From: Clusia tigrina
Lineage: Eukaryota > Arthropoda > Insecta > Diptera > Clusiidae
Direction of reading: 5' to 3'
DNA: 64,000 nucleotides
NCBI GenBank assembly: GCA_920105625.2
Contig: OV050030.1
Coordinates: 74,043,900 to 74,107,899 of the forward strand
How positions within the stretch are numbered: position 1 is the first letter of the stretch; each line of letters opens with the position of its first letter. The notes under the pieces were generated by a model that was given only the letters and a program-made list of their open reading frames with translations, was not told the DNA's origin and did not search any database. The position numbers and the translations under genes were made by a program. Shown here one piece after another: positions 15,191 to 31,191 of the stretch.

Positions 15191-16866
15191 CCTATTAAAG
15201 ATTTCTCTACGAAATTTCACAGGAATGTTGCGGGTACTAACATTAAACACGACACAGAAAATGGGCGTATTATTTCTACAGCCACGCCCACTATTGACAT
15301 ATTATTATAACTTGCGACCTCTAATATATTTTTGGGCAAAATTTTATATTCGTACGTATATGGACCCTACAAAGTCATATACAAGTTTCACGGTAGATCA
15401 GAGGAAGAATACGCCTCCCTCCCATATAAGAACTTTGTGGACCTCACTTAAAGACAATTACCCTATCTATGCTTCTAGTGATGATATAGAAAAACAAATT
15501 GGTAGATGTATACACTGGGTTTGTACTAGCATGCATTCCAAATATGGGCAGATTGTTACTACTGCCACGCCCACAATTAACCAAAAATCATTACTAGGTT
15601 CCTATTAAAGATTTCTCTGCGAAATTTCACAGGAATATTGCGGGTTTTAACATTAAACACCACACCAAAAATGGGCGTATTATTTCTACAGCCACGCCCA
15701 CTATTGAAATATTATTATAACTTGCGACCTATACATTATTTTTGGACCAAATTTTATGTTAGTACGTATATGGACCGTACAAACCCATATACAAGATTCG
15801 GGGTCGATCAGAGGAAGATTTCGCCTCCTTCCTATATAATGAACTTTGGGGACCCCACTTAAAGACAATTACCCTATCTATGCTTCTAGTGATGATATAT
15901 GAAAACGAATTGGTAGATATATACACTGGGCCTGTACTAGCATGCATTCCAAATATGGGCAGATTGTTACTACTGCCATGCCCACAATTAATCAAAAATC
16001 ATTACTAGGTTCCTATTAAAGATTTCTCAACGAAATTTCACAGGAATGTTGCGGGTACTAACATTAAACACAACACAAAAAATGGGAGTGTTATTTCTAT
16101 ACCCACGCCCACTATTGACATATTATTATAACTTGCGCCCTATACAATATTTTTGGACTACATTTTATGTTAGTACGTATATGGACCGTACAAACCCATA
16201 TACAAGATTCGGGGTCGATCAGAGGAAGAATACGCCTCCTTCCCATATAATGAACTTTGGGGACCCCACTTAAAGACAATTGCCCTATCTATGCTTCTAA
16301 TGATGATATATGCAAACGAATTGGTAGATGTATACACTGGGTCTGTATTAGGATGCATTCCAAATATGGGGAGATTGTTACTACTGCCACGCCCACAATT
16401 AACGAAAAATCATTACGAGGTTCCTATCAAAGATTTCTCAACGAAATTTCACAGGAATGTTCCGGGTACTAACATTAAACACCACACAAAAAATGGGCGT
16501 GTTATTTCTACAGCCACGCCCACTATTGACATATTATTATAACTTGCGACCTATACAATATTTTTGGACGAAATTTCATATTCGTATGTATATGGACCCT
16601 ACAAAGCCATATACAAGTTTCACGGTAGATCAGAGGAAGAATACGCCTCCCTCCCATATAAGAACTTTGTGGACCTCACTTAAAGACAATTACCCTATCT
16701 ATGCTTCTAGTGATGATATATGAAAACGAATTGGTAGATGTATACACTGGGTCTGTACTAGGATGCATTCCAAATATGGCGAGATTATTACAACTGCCAC
16801 GCCCACAATTAACCAAAAATCATTACTAGGTTCCTATTAAAGATTTCTCAACGAAATTTCACAGGA

Positions 16867-19800
16867 ATGTTGCGGGTACTAACATTAAACACCACACAAA
16901 AAATGGGAGTGTTATTTCTATACCCACGCCCACTATTGACATATTATTATAACTTGCGCCCTATACAATATTTTTGGACTACATTTTATGTTAGTACGTA
17001 TATGGACCGTACAAACCCATATACAAGATTCGGGGTCGATCAGAGGAAGAATACGCCTCCTTCCCATATAATGAACTTTGGGGACCCCACTTAAAGACAA
17101 TTGCCCTATCTATGCTTCTAGTGATGATATATGAAAACAAATTGGAAGATGTATACACTGGGTCTGTACTAGCATGCATTCCAAATATGGGCAGATTGTT
17201 ACTACTGCCATGCCCACAATTACAAAAAATCATTACTAGGTTCCTATTAAAGATTTCTCTACGAAATTTCACAGGAATGTTGCATGTACTAACATTAAAC
17301 ACGACACAGAAAATGGGCGTATTATTTCTACAGCCACGCCCACTATTGATATTTTATTATAACTTACGACCTATATAATATTTTTGGATGAAATTTTATA
17401 TTCATACGTATATGGACCCTACACTGGGTCTGTACTAGCATGCATTCCAAATAGGGGCAGATTGTTACTACTGCCACGCCCACAATTAACCAAAAATCAT
17501 TACGAGGTTCCTATCAAAGGTTTCTCAACGAAATTTCACAGGAATGTGGCGGGTACTAACATTAAACACCACACAAAAAATGGGCGTGTTATTTCTACAG
17601 CCACGCCCACTATTGACATATTATTATAACTTGCGACCTATACAATAGTTTTGGACGAAATTTTATATTCGTATGTATATGGACCCTACAAAGCCATATA
17701 CAAGTTTCACGGTAGATCAGAGGAAGAATACGCCTCCCTCCCATATAAGAACTTTGGGGACCTCACTTAAAGACAATTACCCTATCTATGCTTCTAGTGA
17801 TGATATATGAAAACGAATTGGTAGATGTATACACTGGGTCTGTACTAGGATGCATTCCAAAGATGGGGAGATTATTACAACTGCCACGCCCACAATTAAC
17901 CAAAAATCATTAATAGGTTCCTATTAAAGATTTCTCAATGAAATTTCACAGGAATATTGCGGGTATTAACATTAAACACCACACAAAAAATGGGCGTGTT
18001 ATTTCTACAGCCACGCCCACTATTGAAATATTATTATAACTTGCGACCTATACATTATTTTTGGACTAAATTTTATGTTAGTACGTATATGGACCGTACA
18101 AACCCATATACAAGATTCGGGGTCGATCAGAGGAAGAATTCGCCTCCTTCCTATATAATGAACTTTGGGGACCCCACTTAAAGACAATTACCCTATCTAT
18201 GCTTCTAGTGATGATATATAAAAACAAATTGGTAGATGTATACACTGGGTTTGTACTAGCATGCATTCCAAATATGGGCAGATTGTTACTACTGCCACGC
18301 CCACAATGAACCAAAAATCATTACTAGGTTCCTATTAAAGATTTCTCAACGAAATTTCACAGGAATATTGCGGGTATTAACATTAAACACCACACAAAAA
18401 ATGGGCGTGTTATTTCTACAGCCACGCCCACTATTGAAATATTATTATAACTTGCGACCTATACATTATTTTTGGACTTAATTTTATGTTAGTACGTATA
18501 TGGACCGTACAAACCCATATACAAGATTCGGGGTCGATCAGAGGAAGAATTCGCCTCCTTCCTATATAATGAACTTTGGGGATCCCACTTAAAGACAATT
18601 ACCCTATCTATGCTTCTAGTGATGATATAGAAAAACAAATTGGTAGATGTATACACTGGGTTTGTACTAGCATGCATTCCAAATATGGGCAGATTGTTAC
18701 TACTGCCACGCCCACAATTAACCAAAAATCATTACTAGGTTCCTATTAAAGATTTCTCTGCGAAATTTCACAGGAATATTGCGGGTTTTAACATTAAACA
18801 CCACACCAAAAATGGGCGTATTATTTCTACAGCCACGCCCACTATTGAAATATTATTATAACTTGCGACCTATACATTAGTTTTGGACCAAATTTTATGT
18901 TAGTACGTATATGGACCGTACAAACCCATATACAAGATTCGGGGTCGATCAGAGGAAGATTTCGCCTCCTTCCTATATAATGAACTTTGGGGATCCCACT
19001 TAAAGACAATTACCCTATCTATGCTTCTAGTGATGATATAGAAAAACAAATTGGTAGATGTATACACTGGGTTTGTACTAGCATGCATTCCAAATATGGG
19101 CAGATTGTTACTACTGCCACGCCCACAATTAACCAAAAATCATTACTAGGTTCCTATTAAAGATTTCTCTGCGAAATTTCACAGGAAAATTGCGGGTTTT
19201 AACATTAAACACCACACAAAAAATGGGCATATTATTTCTACAGCCACGCCCACTATTGAAATATTATTATAACTTGCGACCTATACATTATTTTTGGACC
19301 AAATTTTATGTTAGTACGTATATGGACCGTACAACCCATATACAAGATTCGGGGTCGATCAGAGGAAGATTTCGCCTCCTTCCTATATAATGAACTTTGG
19401 GGACCCCACTTAAAGACAATTACCCTATCTATGCTTCTAGTGATGATATATGAAAACGAATTGGTAGATATATACACTGGGTCTGTACTAGCATGCATTC
19501 CAAATATGGGCAGATTGTTACTACTGCCATGCCCACAATTAACCAAAAATCATTACTAGGTTCCTATTAAAGATTTCTCAACGAAATTTCACAGGAATGT
19601 TGCGGGTACTAACATTAAACACCACACAAAAAATGGGAGTGTTATTTCTATACCCACGCCCACTATTGACATATTATTATAACTTGCGCCCTATACAATA
19701 TTTTTGGACTACATTTTATGTTAGTACGTATATGGACCGTACAAACCCATATACAAGATTCGGGGTCGATCAGAGGAAGAATACGCCTCCTTCCCATATA

Positions 19801-21640
19801 ATGAACTTTGGGGACCCCACTTAAAGACAATTGCCCTATCTATGCTTCTAGTGATGATATATGAAAACAAATTGGAAGATGTATACACTGGGTCTGTACT
19901 AGCATGCATTCCAAATATGGGCAGATTGTTACTACTGCCATGCCCACAATTACAAAAAATCATTACTAGGTTCCTATTAAAGATTTCTCTACGAAATTTC
20001 ACAGGAATGTTGCATGTACTAACATTAAACACGACACAGAAAATGGGCGTATTATTTCTACAGCCACGCCCACTATTGATATTTTATTATAACTTACGAC
20101 CTATATAATATTTTTGGATGAAATTTTATATTCATACGTATATGGACCCTACACTGGGTCTGTACTAGCATGCATTCCAAATAGGGGCAGATTGTTACTA
20201 CTGCCACGCCCACAATTAACCAAAAATCATTACGAGGTTCCTATCAAAGGTTTCTCAACGAAATTTCACAGGAATGTGGCGGGTACTAACATTAAACACC
20301 ACACAAAAAATGGGCGTGTTATTTCTACAGCCACGCCCACTATTGACATATTATTATAACTTGCGACCTATACAATAGTTTTGGACGAAATTTTATATTC
20401 GTATGTATATGGACCCTACAAAGCCATATACAAGTTTCACGGTAGATCAGAGGAAGAATACGCCTCCCTCCCATATAAGAACTTTGGGGACCTCACTTAA
20501 AGACAATTACCCTATCTATGCTTCTAGTGATGATATATGAAAACGAATTGGTAGATATATACACTGGGTCTGTACTAGGATGCATTCCAAAGATGGGGAG
20601 ATTATTACAACTGCCACGCCCACAATTAACCAAAATTCATTAATAGGTTCCTATTAAAGATTTCTCAATGAAATTTCACAGGAATATTGCGGGTATTAAC
20701 ATTAAACACCACACAAAAAATGGGCGTGTTATTTTTACAGCCACGCCCACTATTGAAATATTATTATAACTTGCGACCTATACATTATTTTTGGACTAAA
20801 TTTTATGTTAGTACGTATATGGACCGTACAAACCCATATACAAGATTCGGGGTCGATCAGAGGAAGAATTCGCCTCCTTCCTATATAATGAACTTTGGGG
20901 ACCCCACTTAAAGACAATTACCCTATCTATGCTTCTAGTGATGATATATAAAAACAAATTGGTAGATGTATACACTGGGTTTGTACTAGCATGCATTCCA
21001 AATATGGGCAGATTGTTACTACTGCCACGCCCACAATGAACCAAAAATCATTACTAGGTTCCTATTAAAGATTTCTCAACGAAATTTCACAGGAATATTG
21101 CGGGTATTAACATTAAACACCACACAAAAAATGGGCGTGTTATTTCTACAGCCACGCCCACTATTGAAATATTATAATAACTTGCGACCTATACATTATT
21201 TTTGGACTTAATTTTATGTTAGTACGTATATGGACCGTACAAACCCATATACAAGATTCGGGGTCGATCAGAGGAAGAATTAGCCTCCTTCCTATATAAT
21301 GAACTTTGGGGATCCCACTTAAAGACAATTACCCTATCTATGCTTCTAGTGATGATATAGAAAAACAAATTGGTAGATGTATACACTGGGTTTGTACTAG
21401 CATGCATTCCAAATATGGGCAGATTGTTACTACTGCCACGCCCACAATTAACCAAAAATCATTACTAGGTTCCTATTAAAGATTTCTCTGCGAAATTTCA
21501 CAGGAATATTGCGGGTTTTAACATTAAACACCACACCAAAAATGGGCGTGTTATTTCTACAGCCACGCCCACTATTGAAATATTATTATAACTTGCGACC
21601 TATACATTATTTTTGGACCAAATTTTATGTTAGTACGTAT
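16867..21640 (+). repeat. 2,730-bp higher-order repeat, two copies
   Basis: 16,867-18,910 recurs at 19,597-21,640 with an offset of 2,730 bp, including shared private changes such as tgcatgtacta at about 17,281 and 20,011, and caatagttttgg at 17,643 and 20,373. Each copy has one 267-bp monomer. The copies diverge near 21,720, where a different monomer type replaces the expected one. Confidence 0.85.
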
Positions 21641-22040
21641 ATGGACCGTACAAACCCATATACAAGATTCGGGGTCGATCAGAGGAAGATTTCGCCTCCT
21701 TCCTATATAATGAACTTTGGGGACCCCACTTAAAGACAATTACCCTATCTATGCTTCTAGTGATGATATATGAAAACGAATTGGTAGATATATACACTGG
21801 GTCTGTACTAGCATGCATTCCAAATATGGGCAGATTGTTACTACTGCCATGCCCACAATTAAGCAAAAATCATTACTAGGTTCCTATTAAAGATTTCTCA
21901 ACGAAATTTCACAGGAATATTGCGGGTATTAACATTAAACACCACACAAAAAATGGGCGTGTTATTTCTACAGCCACGCCCACTATTGAAATATTATTAT
22001 AACTTGCGACCTATACATTATTTTTGGACTTAATTTTATG

Positions 22041-25000
22041 TTAGTACGTATATGGACCGTACAAACCCATATACAAGATTCGGGGTCGATCAGAGGAAGA
22101 ATTCGCCTCCTTCCTATATAATGAACTTTGGGGATCCCACTTAAAGACAATTACCCTATCTATGCTTCTAGTGATGATATAGAAAAACAAATTGGTAGAT
22201 GTATACACTGGGTTTGTACTAGCATGCATTCCAAATATGGGCAGATTGTTACTACTGCCACGCCCACAATTAACCAAAAATCATTACTAGGTTCCTATTA
22301 AAGATTTCTCTGCGAAATTTCACAGGAATATTGCGGGTTCTAACATTAAACACCACACCAAAAATGGGCGTATTATTTCTACAGCCACGCCCACTATTGA
22401 AATATTATTATAACTTGCGACCTATACATTATTTTTGGACCAAATTTTATGTTAGTACGTATATGGACCGTACAAACCCATATACAAGATTCGGGGTCGA
22501 TCAGAGGAAGATTTCGCCTCCTTCCTATATAATGAACTTTGGGGACCCCACTTAAAGACAATTACCCTATCTATGCTTCTAGTGATGATATATGAAAACG
22601 AATTGGTAGATATATACACTGGGTCTGTACTAGCATGCATTCCAAATATGGGCAGATTGTTACTACTGCCATGCCCACAATTAACCAAAAATCATTACTA
22701 GGTTCCTATTAAAGATTTCTCAACGAAATTTCACAGGAATGTTGCGGGTACTAACATTAAACACCACACAAAAAATGGGAGTGTTATTTCTATACCCACG
22801 CCCACTATTGACATATTATTATAACTTGCGCCCTATACAATATTTTTGGACTACATTTTATGTTAGTACGTATATGGACCGTACAAACCCATATACAAGA
22901 TTCGGGGTCGATCAGAGGAAGAATACGCCTCCTTCCCATATAATGAACTTTGGGGACCCCACTTAAAGACAATTGCCCTATCTATGCTTCTAGTGATGAT
23001 ATATGCAAACGAATTGGTAGATGTATACACTGGGTCTGTATTAGGATGCATTCCAAATATGGGGAGATTGTTACTACTGCCACGCCCACAATTAACGAAA
23101 AATCATTACGAGGTTCCTATCAAAGATTTCTCAACGAAATTTCACAGGAATGTTCCGGGTACTAACATTAAACACCACACAAAAAATGGGCGTGTTATTT
23201 CTACAGCCACGCCCACTATTGACATATTATTATAACTTGCGACCTATACAATATTTTTGGACGAAATTTCATATTCGTATGTATATGGACCCTACAAAGC
23301 CATATACAAGTTTCACGGTAGATCAGAGGAAGAATACGCCTCCCTCCCATATAAGAACTTTGTGGACCTCACTTAAAGACAATTACCCTATCTATGCTTC
23401 TAGTGATGATATATGAAAACGAATTGGTAGATGTATACACTGGGTCTGTACTAGGATGCATTCCAAATATGGCGAGATTGTTACTACTGCCATGCCCACA
23501 ATTACAAAAAATCATTACTAGGTTCCTATTAAAGATTTCTCTACGAAATTTCACAGGAATGTTGCATGTACTAACATTAAACACGACACAGAAAATGGGC
23601 GTATTATTTCTACAGCCACGCCCACTATTGATATTTTATTATAACTTACGACCTATATAATATTTTTGGATGAAATTTTATATTCATACGTAAATGGACC
23701 CTACACTGGGTCTGTACTAGCATGCATTCCAAATAGGGGCAGATTGTTACTACTGCCACGCCCACAATTAACCAAAAATCATTACGAGGTTCCTATCAAA
23801 GGTTTCTCAACGAAATTTCACAGGAATGTGGCGGGTACTAACATTAAACACCACACAAAAAATGGGCGTGTTATTTCTACAGCCACGCCCACTATTGACA
23901 TATTATTATAACTTGCGACCTATACAATAGTTTTGGACGAAATTTTATATTCGTATGTATATGGACCCTACAAAGCCATATACAAGTTTCACGGTAGATC
24001 AGAGGAAGAATACGCCTCCCTCCCATATAAGAACTTTGGGGACCTCACTTAAAGACAATTACCCTATCTATGCTTCTAGTCATGATATATGAAAACGAAT
24101 TGGTAGATGTATACACTGGGTCTGTACTAGGATGCATTCCAAATATGGGCAGATTGTTACTACTGCCACGCCCACAATGAACCAAAAATCATTACTAGGT
24201 TCCTATTAAAGATTTCTCAACGAAATTTCACAGGAATATTGCGGGTATTAACATTAAACACCACACAAAAAATGGGCGTGTTATTTCTACAGCCACGCCC
24301 ACTATTGAAATATTATTATAACTTGCGACCTATACATTATTTTTGGACTTAATTTTATGTTAGTACGTATATGGACCGTACAAACCCATATACAAGATTC
24401 GGGGTCGATCAGAGGAAGAATTCGCCTCCTTCCTATATAATGAACTTTGGGGATCCCACTTAAAGACAATTACCCTATCTATGCTTCTAGTGATGATATA
24501 GAAAAACAAATTGGTAGATGTATACACTGGGTTTTTACTAGCATGCATTCCAAATATGGGCAGATTGTTACTACTGCCACGCCCACAATTAACCAAAAAT
24601 CATTACTAGGTTCCTATTAAAGATTTCTCTGCGAAATTTCACAGGAATATTGCGGGTTTTAACATTAAACACCACACCAAAAATGGGCGTATTATTTCTA
24701 CAGCCACGCCCACTATTGAAATATTATTATAATTTGCGACCTATACATTATTTTTGGACCAAATTTTATGTTAGTACGTATATGGACCGTACAAACCCAT
24801 ATACAAGATTCGGGGTCGATCAGAGGAAGATTTCGCCTCCTTCCTATATAATGAACTTTGGGGACCCCACTTAAAGACAATTACCCTATCTATGCTTCTA
24901 GTGATGATATATGAAAACGAATTGGTAGATATATACACTGGGTCTGTACTAGCATGCATTCCAAATATGGGCAGATTGTTACTACTGCCATGCCCACAAT

Positions 25001-25780
25001 TAACCAAAAATCATTACTAGGTTCCTATTAAAGATTTCTCAACGAAATTTCACAGGAATGTTGCGGGTACTAACATTAAACACCACTCAAAAAATGGTAG
25101 TGTTATTTCTATACCCACGCCCACTATTGACATATTATTATAACTTGCGCCCTATACAATATTTTTGGACTACATTTTATGTTAGTACGTATATGGACCG
25201 TACAAACCCATATACAAGATTCGGGGTCGATCAGAGGAAGAATACGCCTCCTTCCCATATAATGAACTTTGGGGACCCCACTTAAAGACAATTGCCCTAT
25301 CTATGCTTCTAGTGATGATATATGCAAACGAATTGGTAGATGTATACACTGGGTCTGTATTAGGATGCATTCCAAATATGGGGAGATTGTTACTACTGCC
25401 ACGCCCACAATTAACGAAAAATCATTACGAGGTTCCTATCAAAGATTTCTCAACGAAATTTCACAGGAATGTTCCGGGTACTAACATTAAACACCACACA
25501 AAAAATGGGCGTGTTATTTCTACAGCCACGCCCACTATTGACATATAATTATAACTTGCGACCTATACAATATTTTTGGACGAAATTTCATATTCGTATG
25601 TATATGGACCCTACAAAGCCATATACAAGTTTCACGGTAGATCAGAGGAAGAATACGCCTCCCTCCCATATAAGAACTTTGTGGACCTCACTTAAAGACA
25701 ATTACCCTATCTATGCTTCTAGTGATGATATATGAAAACGAATTGGTAGATGTATACACTGGGTCTGTACTAGGATGCAT
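22041..25780 (+). repeat. 2,319-bp higher-order repeat, two copies
   Basis: 22,041-23,465 recurs at 24,360-25,780 (offset 2,319 bp). The same monomer run also appears at 16,046-16,723 (offset 6,693 from 22,739), marked by the private changes gttccgggtacta and tatgcaaacg. This shows copying between distant parts of the array. Confidence 0.8.
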
Positions 25781-26589
25781 TCCAAATATAGCGAGATTAT
25801 TACAACTGCCACGCCCACAATTAACCAAAAATCATTAATAGGTTCCTATTAAAGATTTCTCAACGAAATTTCACAGGAATATTGCGGGTATTAACATTAA
25901 ACACCACACAAAAAATGGGCGTGTTATTTCTACAGCCACGCCCACTATTGAAATATTATTATAACTTGCGACCTATACATTATTTTTGGACTAAATTTTA
26001 TGTTAGTACGTATATGGACCGTACAAACCCATATACAAGATTCGGGGTCGATCAGAGGAAGAATTCGCCTCCTTCCTATATAATGAACTTTGGGGATCCC
26101 ACTTAAAGACAATTACCCTATCTATGCTTCTAGTGATGATATATAAAAACAAATTGGTAGATGTATACACTGGGTTTGTACTAGCATGCATTCCAAATAT
26201 GGGCAGATTGTTACTACTGCCACGCCCACAATTAACCAAAAATCATTACTAGGTTCCTATTAAAGATTTCTCTGCGAAATTTCACAGGAATATTGCGGGT
26301 TTTAACATTAAACACCACACAAAAAATGGGCGTATTATTTCTACAGCCACGCCCACTATTGAATTATTAATATAACTTGCGACCTATACATTATTTTTGG
26401 ACCAAATTTTATGTTAGTACGTATATGGACCGTACAAACCCATATACAAGATTCGGGGTCGATCAGAGGAAGATTTCGCCTCCTTCCTATATAATGAACT
26501 TTGGGGACCCCACTTAAAGACAATTACCCTATCTATGCTTCTAGTGATGATATATGAAAACGAATTGGTAGATATATACACTGGGTCTG

Positions 26590-29500
26590 TACTAGCATGC
26601 ATTCCAAATATGGGCAGATTGTTACTACTGCCATGCCCACAATTAACCAAAAATCATTACTAGGTTCCTATTAAAGATTTCTCAACGAAATTTCACAGGA
26701 ATGTTGCGGGTACTAACATTAAACACCACACAAAAAATGGGAGTGTTATTTCTATACCCACGCCCACTATTGACATATTATTATAATTTGCGCCCTATAC
26801 AATATTTTTGGACTACATTTTATGTTAGTACGTATATGGACCGTACAAACACATATACAAGATTCGGGGTCGATCAGAGGAAGAATACGCCTCCTTCCCA
26901 TATAATGAACTTTGGGGACCCCACTTAAAGACAATTGCCCTATCTATGCTTCTAGTGATGATATATGAAAACAAATTGGAAGATGTATACACTGGGTCTG
27001 TACTAGCATGCATTCCAAATATGGGCAGATTGTTACTACTGCCATGCCCACAATTACAAAAAATCATTACTAGGTTCCTATTAAAGATTTCTCTACGAAA
27101 TTTCACAGGAATGTTGCATGTACTAACATTAAACACGACACAGAAAATGGGCTATTATTTCTACAGCCACGCCCACTATTGATATTTGATTATAACTTAC
27201 GACCTATATAATATTTTTGGATGAAATTTTATATTCATACGTATATGGACCCTACACTGGGTCTGTACTAGCATGCATTCCAAATAGGGGCAGATTGTTA
27301 CTACTGCCACGCCCACAATTAATCAAAAATCATTACGAGGTTCCTATCAAAGGTTTCTCAACGAAATTTCACAGGAATGTGGCGGGTACTAACATTAAAC
27401 ACCACACAAAAAATGGGCGTGATATTTCTACAGCCACGCCCACTATTGACATATTATTATAACTTGCGACCTATACAATAGTTTTGGACGAAATTTTATA
27501 TTCGTATGTTTATGGACCCTACAAAGCCATATACAAGTTTCACGGTAGATCAGAGGAAGAATACGCCTCCCTCCCATATAAGAACTTTGGGGACCTCACT
27601 TAAAGACAATTACCCTATCTATGCTTCTAGTGATGATATATGAAAACGAATTGGTAGATGTATACACTGGGTCTGTACTAGGATGCATTCCAAAGATGGG
27701 GAGATTATTACAACTGCCACGCCCACAATTAACCAAAAATCATTAATAGGTTCCTATTAAAGATTTCTCAATGAAATTTCACAGGAATATTGCGGGTATT
27801 AACATTAAACACCACACAAAAAATGGGCGTGTTATTTCTACAGCCACGCCCACTATTGAAATATTATTATAACTTGCGACCTATACATTATTTTTGGACT
27901 AAATTTTATGTTAGTACGTATATGGACCGTACAAACCCATATACAAGATTCGGGGTCGATCAGAGGAAGAATTCGCCTCCTTCCTATATAATGAACTTTG
28001 GGGACCCCACTTAAAGACAATTACCCTATCTATGCTTCTAGTGATGATATATAAAAACAAATTGGTAGATGTATACACTGGGTTTGTACTAGCATGCATT
28101 CCAAATATGGGCAGATTGTTACTACTGCCATGCCCACAATTAACCAAAAATCATTACTAGGTTCCTATTAAAGATTTCTCAACGAAATTTCACAGGAATG
28201 TTGCGGGTACTAACATTAAACACCACACAAAAAATGGGAGTGTTATTTCTATACCCACGCCCACTATTGACATATTATTATAACTTGCGCCCTATACAAT
28301 ATTTTTGGACTACATTTTATGTTAGTACGTATATGGACCGTACAAACACATATACAAGATTCGGGGTCGATCAGAGGAAGAATACGCCTCCTTCCCATAT
28401 AATGAACTTTGGGGACCCCACTTAAAGACAATTGCCCTATCTATGCTTCTAGTGATGATATATGAAAACAAATTGGAAGATGTATACACTGGGTCTGTAC
28501 TAGCATGCATTCCAAATATGGGCTGATTGTTACTACTGCCATGCCCACAATTACAAAAAATCATTACTAGGTTCCTATTAAAGATTTCTCTACGAAATTT
28601 CACAGGAATGTTGCATGTACTAACATTAAACACGACACAGAAAATGGGCTATTATTTCTACAGCCACGCCCACTATTGATATTTGATTATAACTTACGAC
28701 CTATATAATATTTTTGGATGAAATTTTATATTCATACGTATATGGACCCTACACTGGGTCTGTACTAGCATGCATTCCAAATAGGGGCAGATTGTTACTA
28801 CTGCCACGCCCACAATTAATCAAAAATCATTACGAGGTTCCTATCAAAGGTTTCTCAACGAAATTTCACAGGAATGTGGCGGGTACTAACATTAAACACC
28901 ACACAAAAAATGGGCGTGATATTTCTACAGCCACGCCCACTATTGACATATTATTATAACTTGCGACCTATACAATAGTTTTGGACGAAATTTTATATTC
29001 GTATGTTTATGGACCCTACAAAGCCATATACAAGTTTCACGGTAGATCAGAGGAAGAATACGCCTCCCTCCCATATAAGAACTTTGGGGACCTCACTTAA
29101 AGACAATTACCCTATCTATGCTTCTAGTGATGATATATGAAAACGAATTGGTAGATGTATACACTGGGTCTGTACTAGGATGCATTCCAAAGATGGGGAG
29201 ATTATTACAACTGCCACGCCCACAATTAACCAAAAATCATTAATAGGTTCCTATTAAAGATTTCTCAATGAAATTTCACAGGAATATTGCGGGTATTAAC
29301 ATTAAACACCACACAAAAAATGGGCGTGTTATTTCTACAGCCACGCCCACTATTGAAATATTATTATAACTTGCGACCTATACATTATTTTTGGACTAAA
29401 TTTTATGTTAGTACGTATATGGACCGTACAAACCCATATACAAGATTCGGGGTCGATCAGAGGAAGAATTCGCCTCCTTCCTATATAATGAACTTTGGGG

Positions 29501-31120
29501 ACCCCACTTAAAGACAATTACCCTATCTATGCTTCTAGTGATGATATATAAAAACAAATTGGTAGATGTATACACTGGGTTTGTACTAGCATGCATTCCA
29601 AATATGGGCAGATTGTTACTACTGCCATGCCCACAATTAACCAAAAATCATTACTAGGTTCCTATTAAAGATTTCTCAACGAAATTTCACAGGAATGTTG
29701 CGGGTACTAACATTAAACACCACACAAAAAATGGGAGTGTTATTTCTATACCCACGCCCACTATTGACATATTATTATAACTTGCGCCCTATACAATATT
29801 TTTGGACTACATTTTATGTTAGTACGTATATGGACCGTACAAACACATATACAAGATTCGGGGTCGATCAGAGGAAGAATACGCCTCCTTCCCATATAAT
29901 GAACTTTGGGGACCCCACTTAAAGACAATTGCCCTATCTATGCTTCTAGTGATGATATATGAAAACAAATTGGAAGATGTATACACTGGGTCTGTACTAG
30001 CATGCATTCCAAATATGGGCTGATTGTTACTACTGCCATGCCCACAATTACAAAAAATCATTACTAGGTTCCTATTAAAGATTTCTCTACGAAATTTCAC
30101 AGGAATGTTGCATGTACTAACATTAAACACGACACAGAAAATGGGCTATTATTTCTACAGCCACGCCCACTATTGATATTTGATTATAACTTACGACCTA
30201 TATAATATTTTTGGATGAAATTTTATATTCATACGTATATGGACCCTACACTGGGTCTGTACTAGCATGCATTCCAAATAGGGGCAGATTGTTACTACTG
30301 CCACGCCCACAATTAATCAAAAATCATTACGAGGTTCCTATCAAAGGTTTCTCAACGAAATTTCACAGGAATGTGGCGGGTACTAACATTAAACACCACA
30401 CAAAAAATGGGCGTGATATTTCTACAGCCACGCCCACTATTGACATATTATTATAACTTGCGACCTATACAATAGTTTTGGACGAAATTTTATATTCGTA
30501 TGTTTATGGACCCTACAAAGCCATATACAAGTTTCACGGTAGATCAGAGGAAGAATACGCCTCCCTCCCATATAAGAACTTTGGGGACCTCACTTAAAGA
30601 CAATTACCCTATCTATGCTTCTAGTGATGATATATGAAAACGAATTGGTAGATGTATACACTGGGTCTGTACTAGGATGCATTCCAAAGATGGGGAGATT
30701 ATTACAACTGCCACGCCCACAATTAACCAAAAATCATTAATAGGTTCCTATTAAAGATTTCTCAATGAAATTTCACAGGAATATTGCGGGTATTAACATT
30801 AAACACCACACAAAAAATGGGCGTGTTATTTCTACAGCCACGCCCACTATTGAAATATTATTATAACTTGCGACCTATACATTATTTTTGGACTAAATTT
30901 TATGTTAGTACGTATATGGACCGTACAAACCCATATACAAGATTCGGGGTCGATCAGAGGAAGAATTCGCCTCCTTCCTATATAATGAACTTTGGGGACC
31001 CCACTTAAAGACAATTACCCTATCTATGCTTCTAGTGATGATATATAAAAACAAATTGGTAGATGTATACACTGGGTTTGTACTAGCATGCATTCCAAAT
31101 ATGGGCAGATTGTTACTACT
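26590..31120 (+). repeat. 1,497-bp higher-order repeat, three tandem copies
   Basis: Three successive near-identical units, with matching landmarks at 26,701, 28,198 and 29,695, at 27,217, 28,714 and 30,211, and at 27,790, 29,287 and 30,784. Each unit is three full monomers plus one 267-bp monomer. All three share private changes (atgggctattatt with one base lost, gatatttgattat, gtatgtttatgg). Copies two and three also share gggctgattg, absent from copy one, so they are the youngest pair. Confidence 0.92.
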
Positions 31121-31191
31121 GCCACGCCCACAATGAACCAAAAATCATTACTAGGTTCCTATTAAAGATTTCTCTACGAAATTTCACAGGA

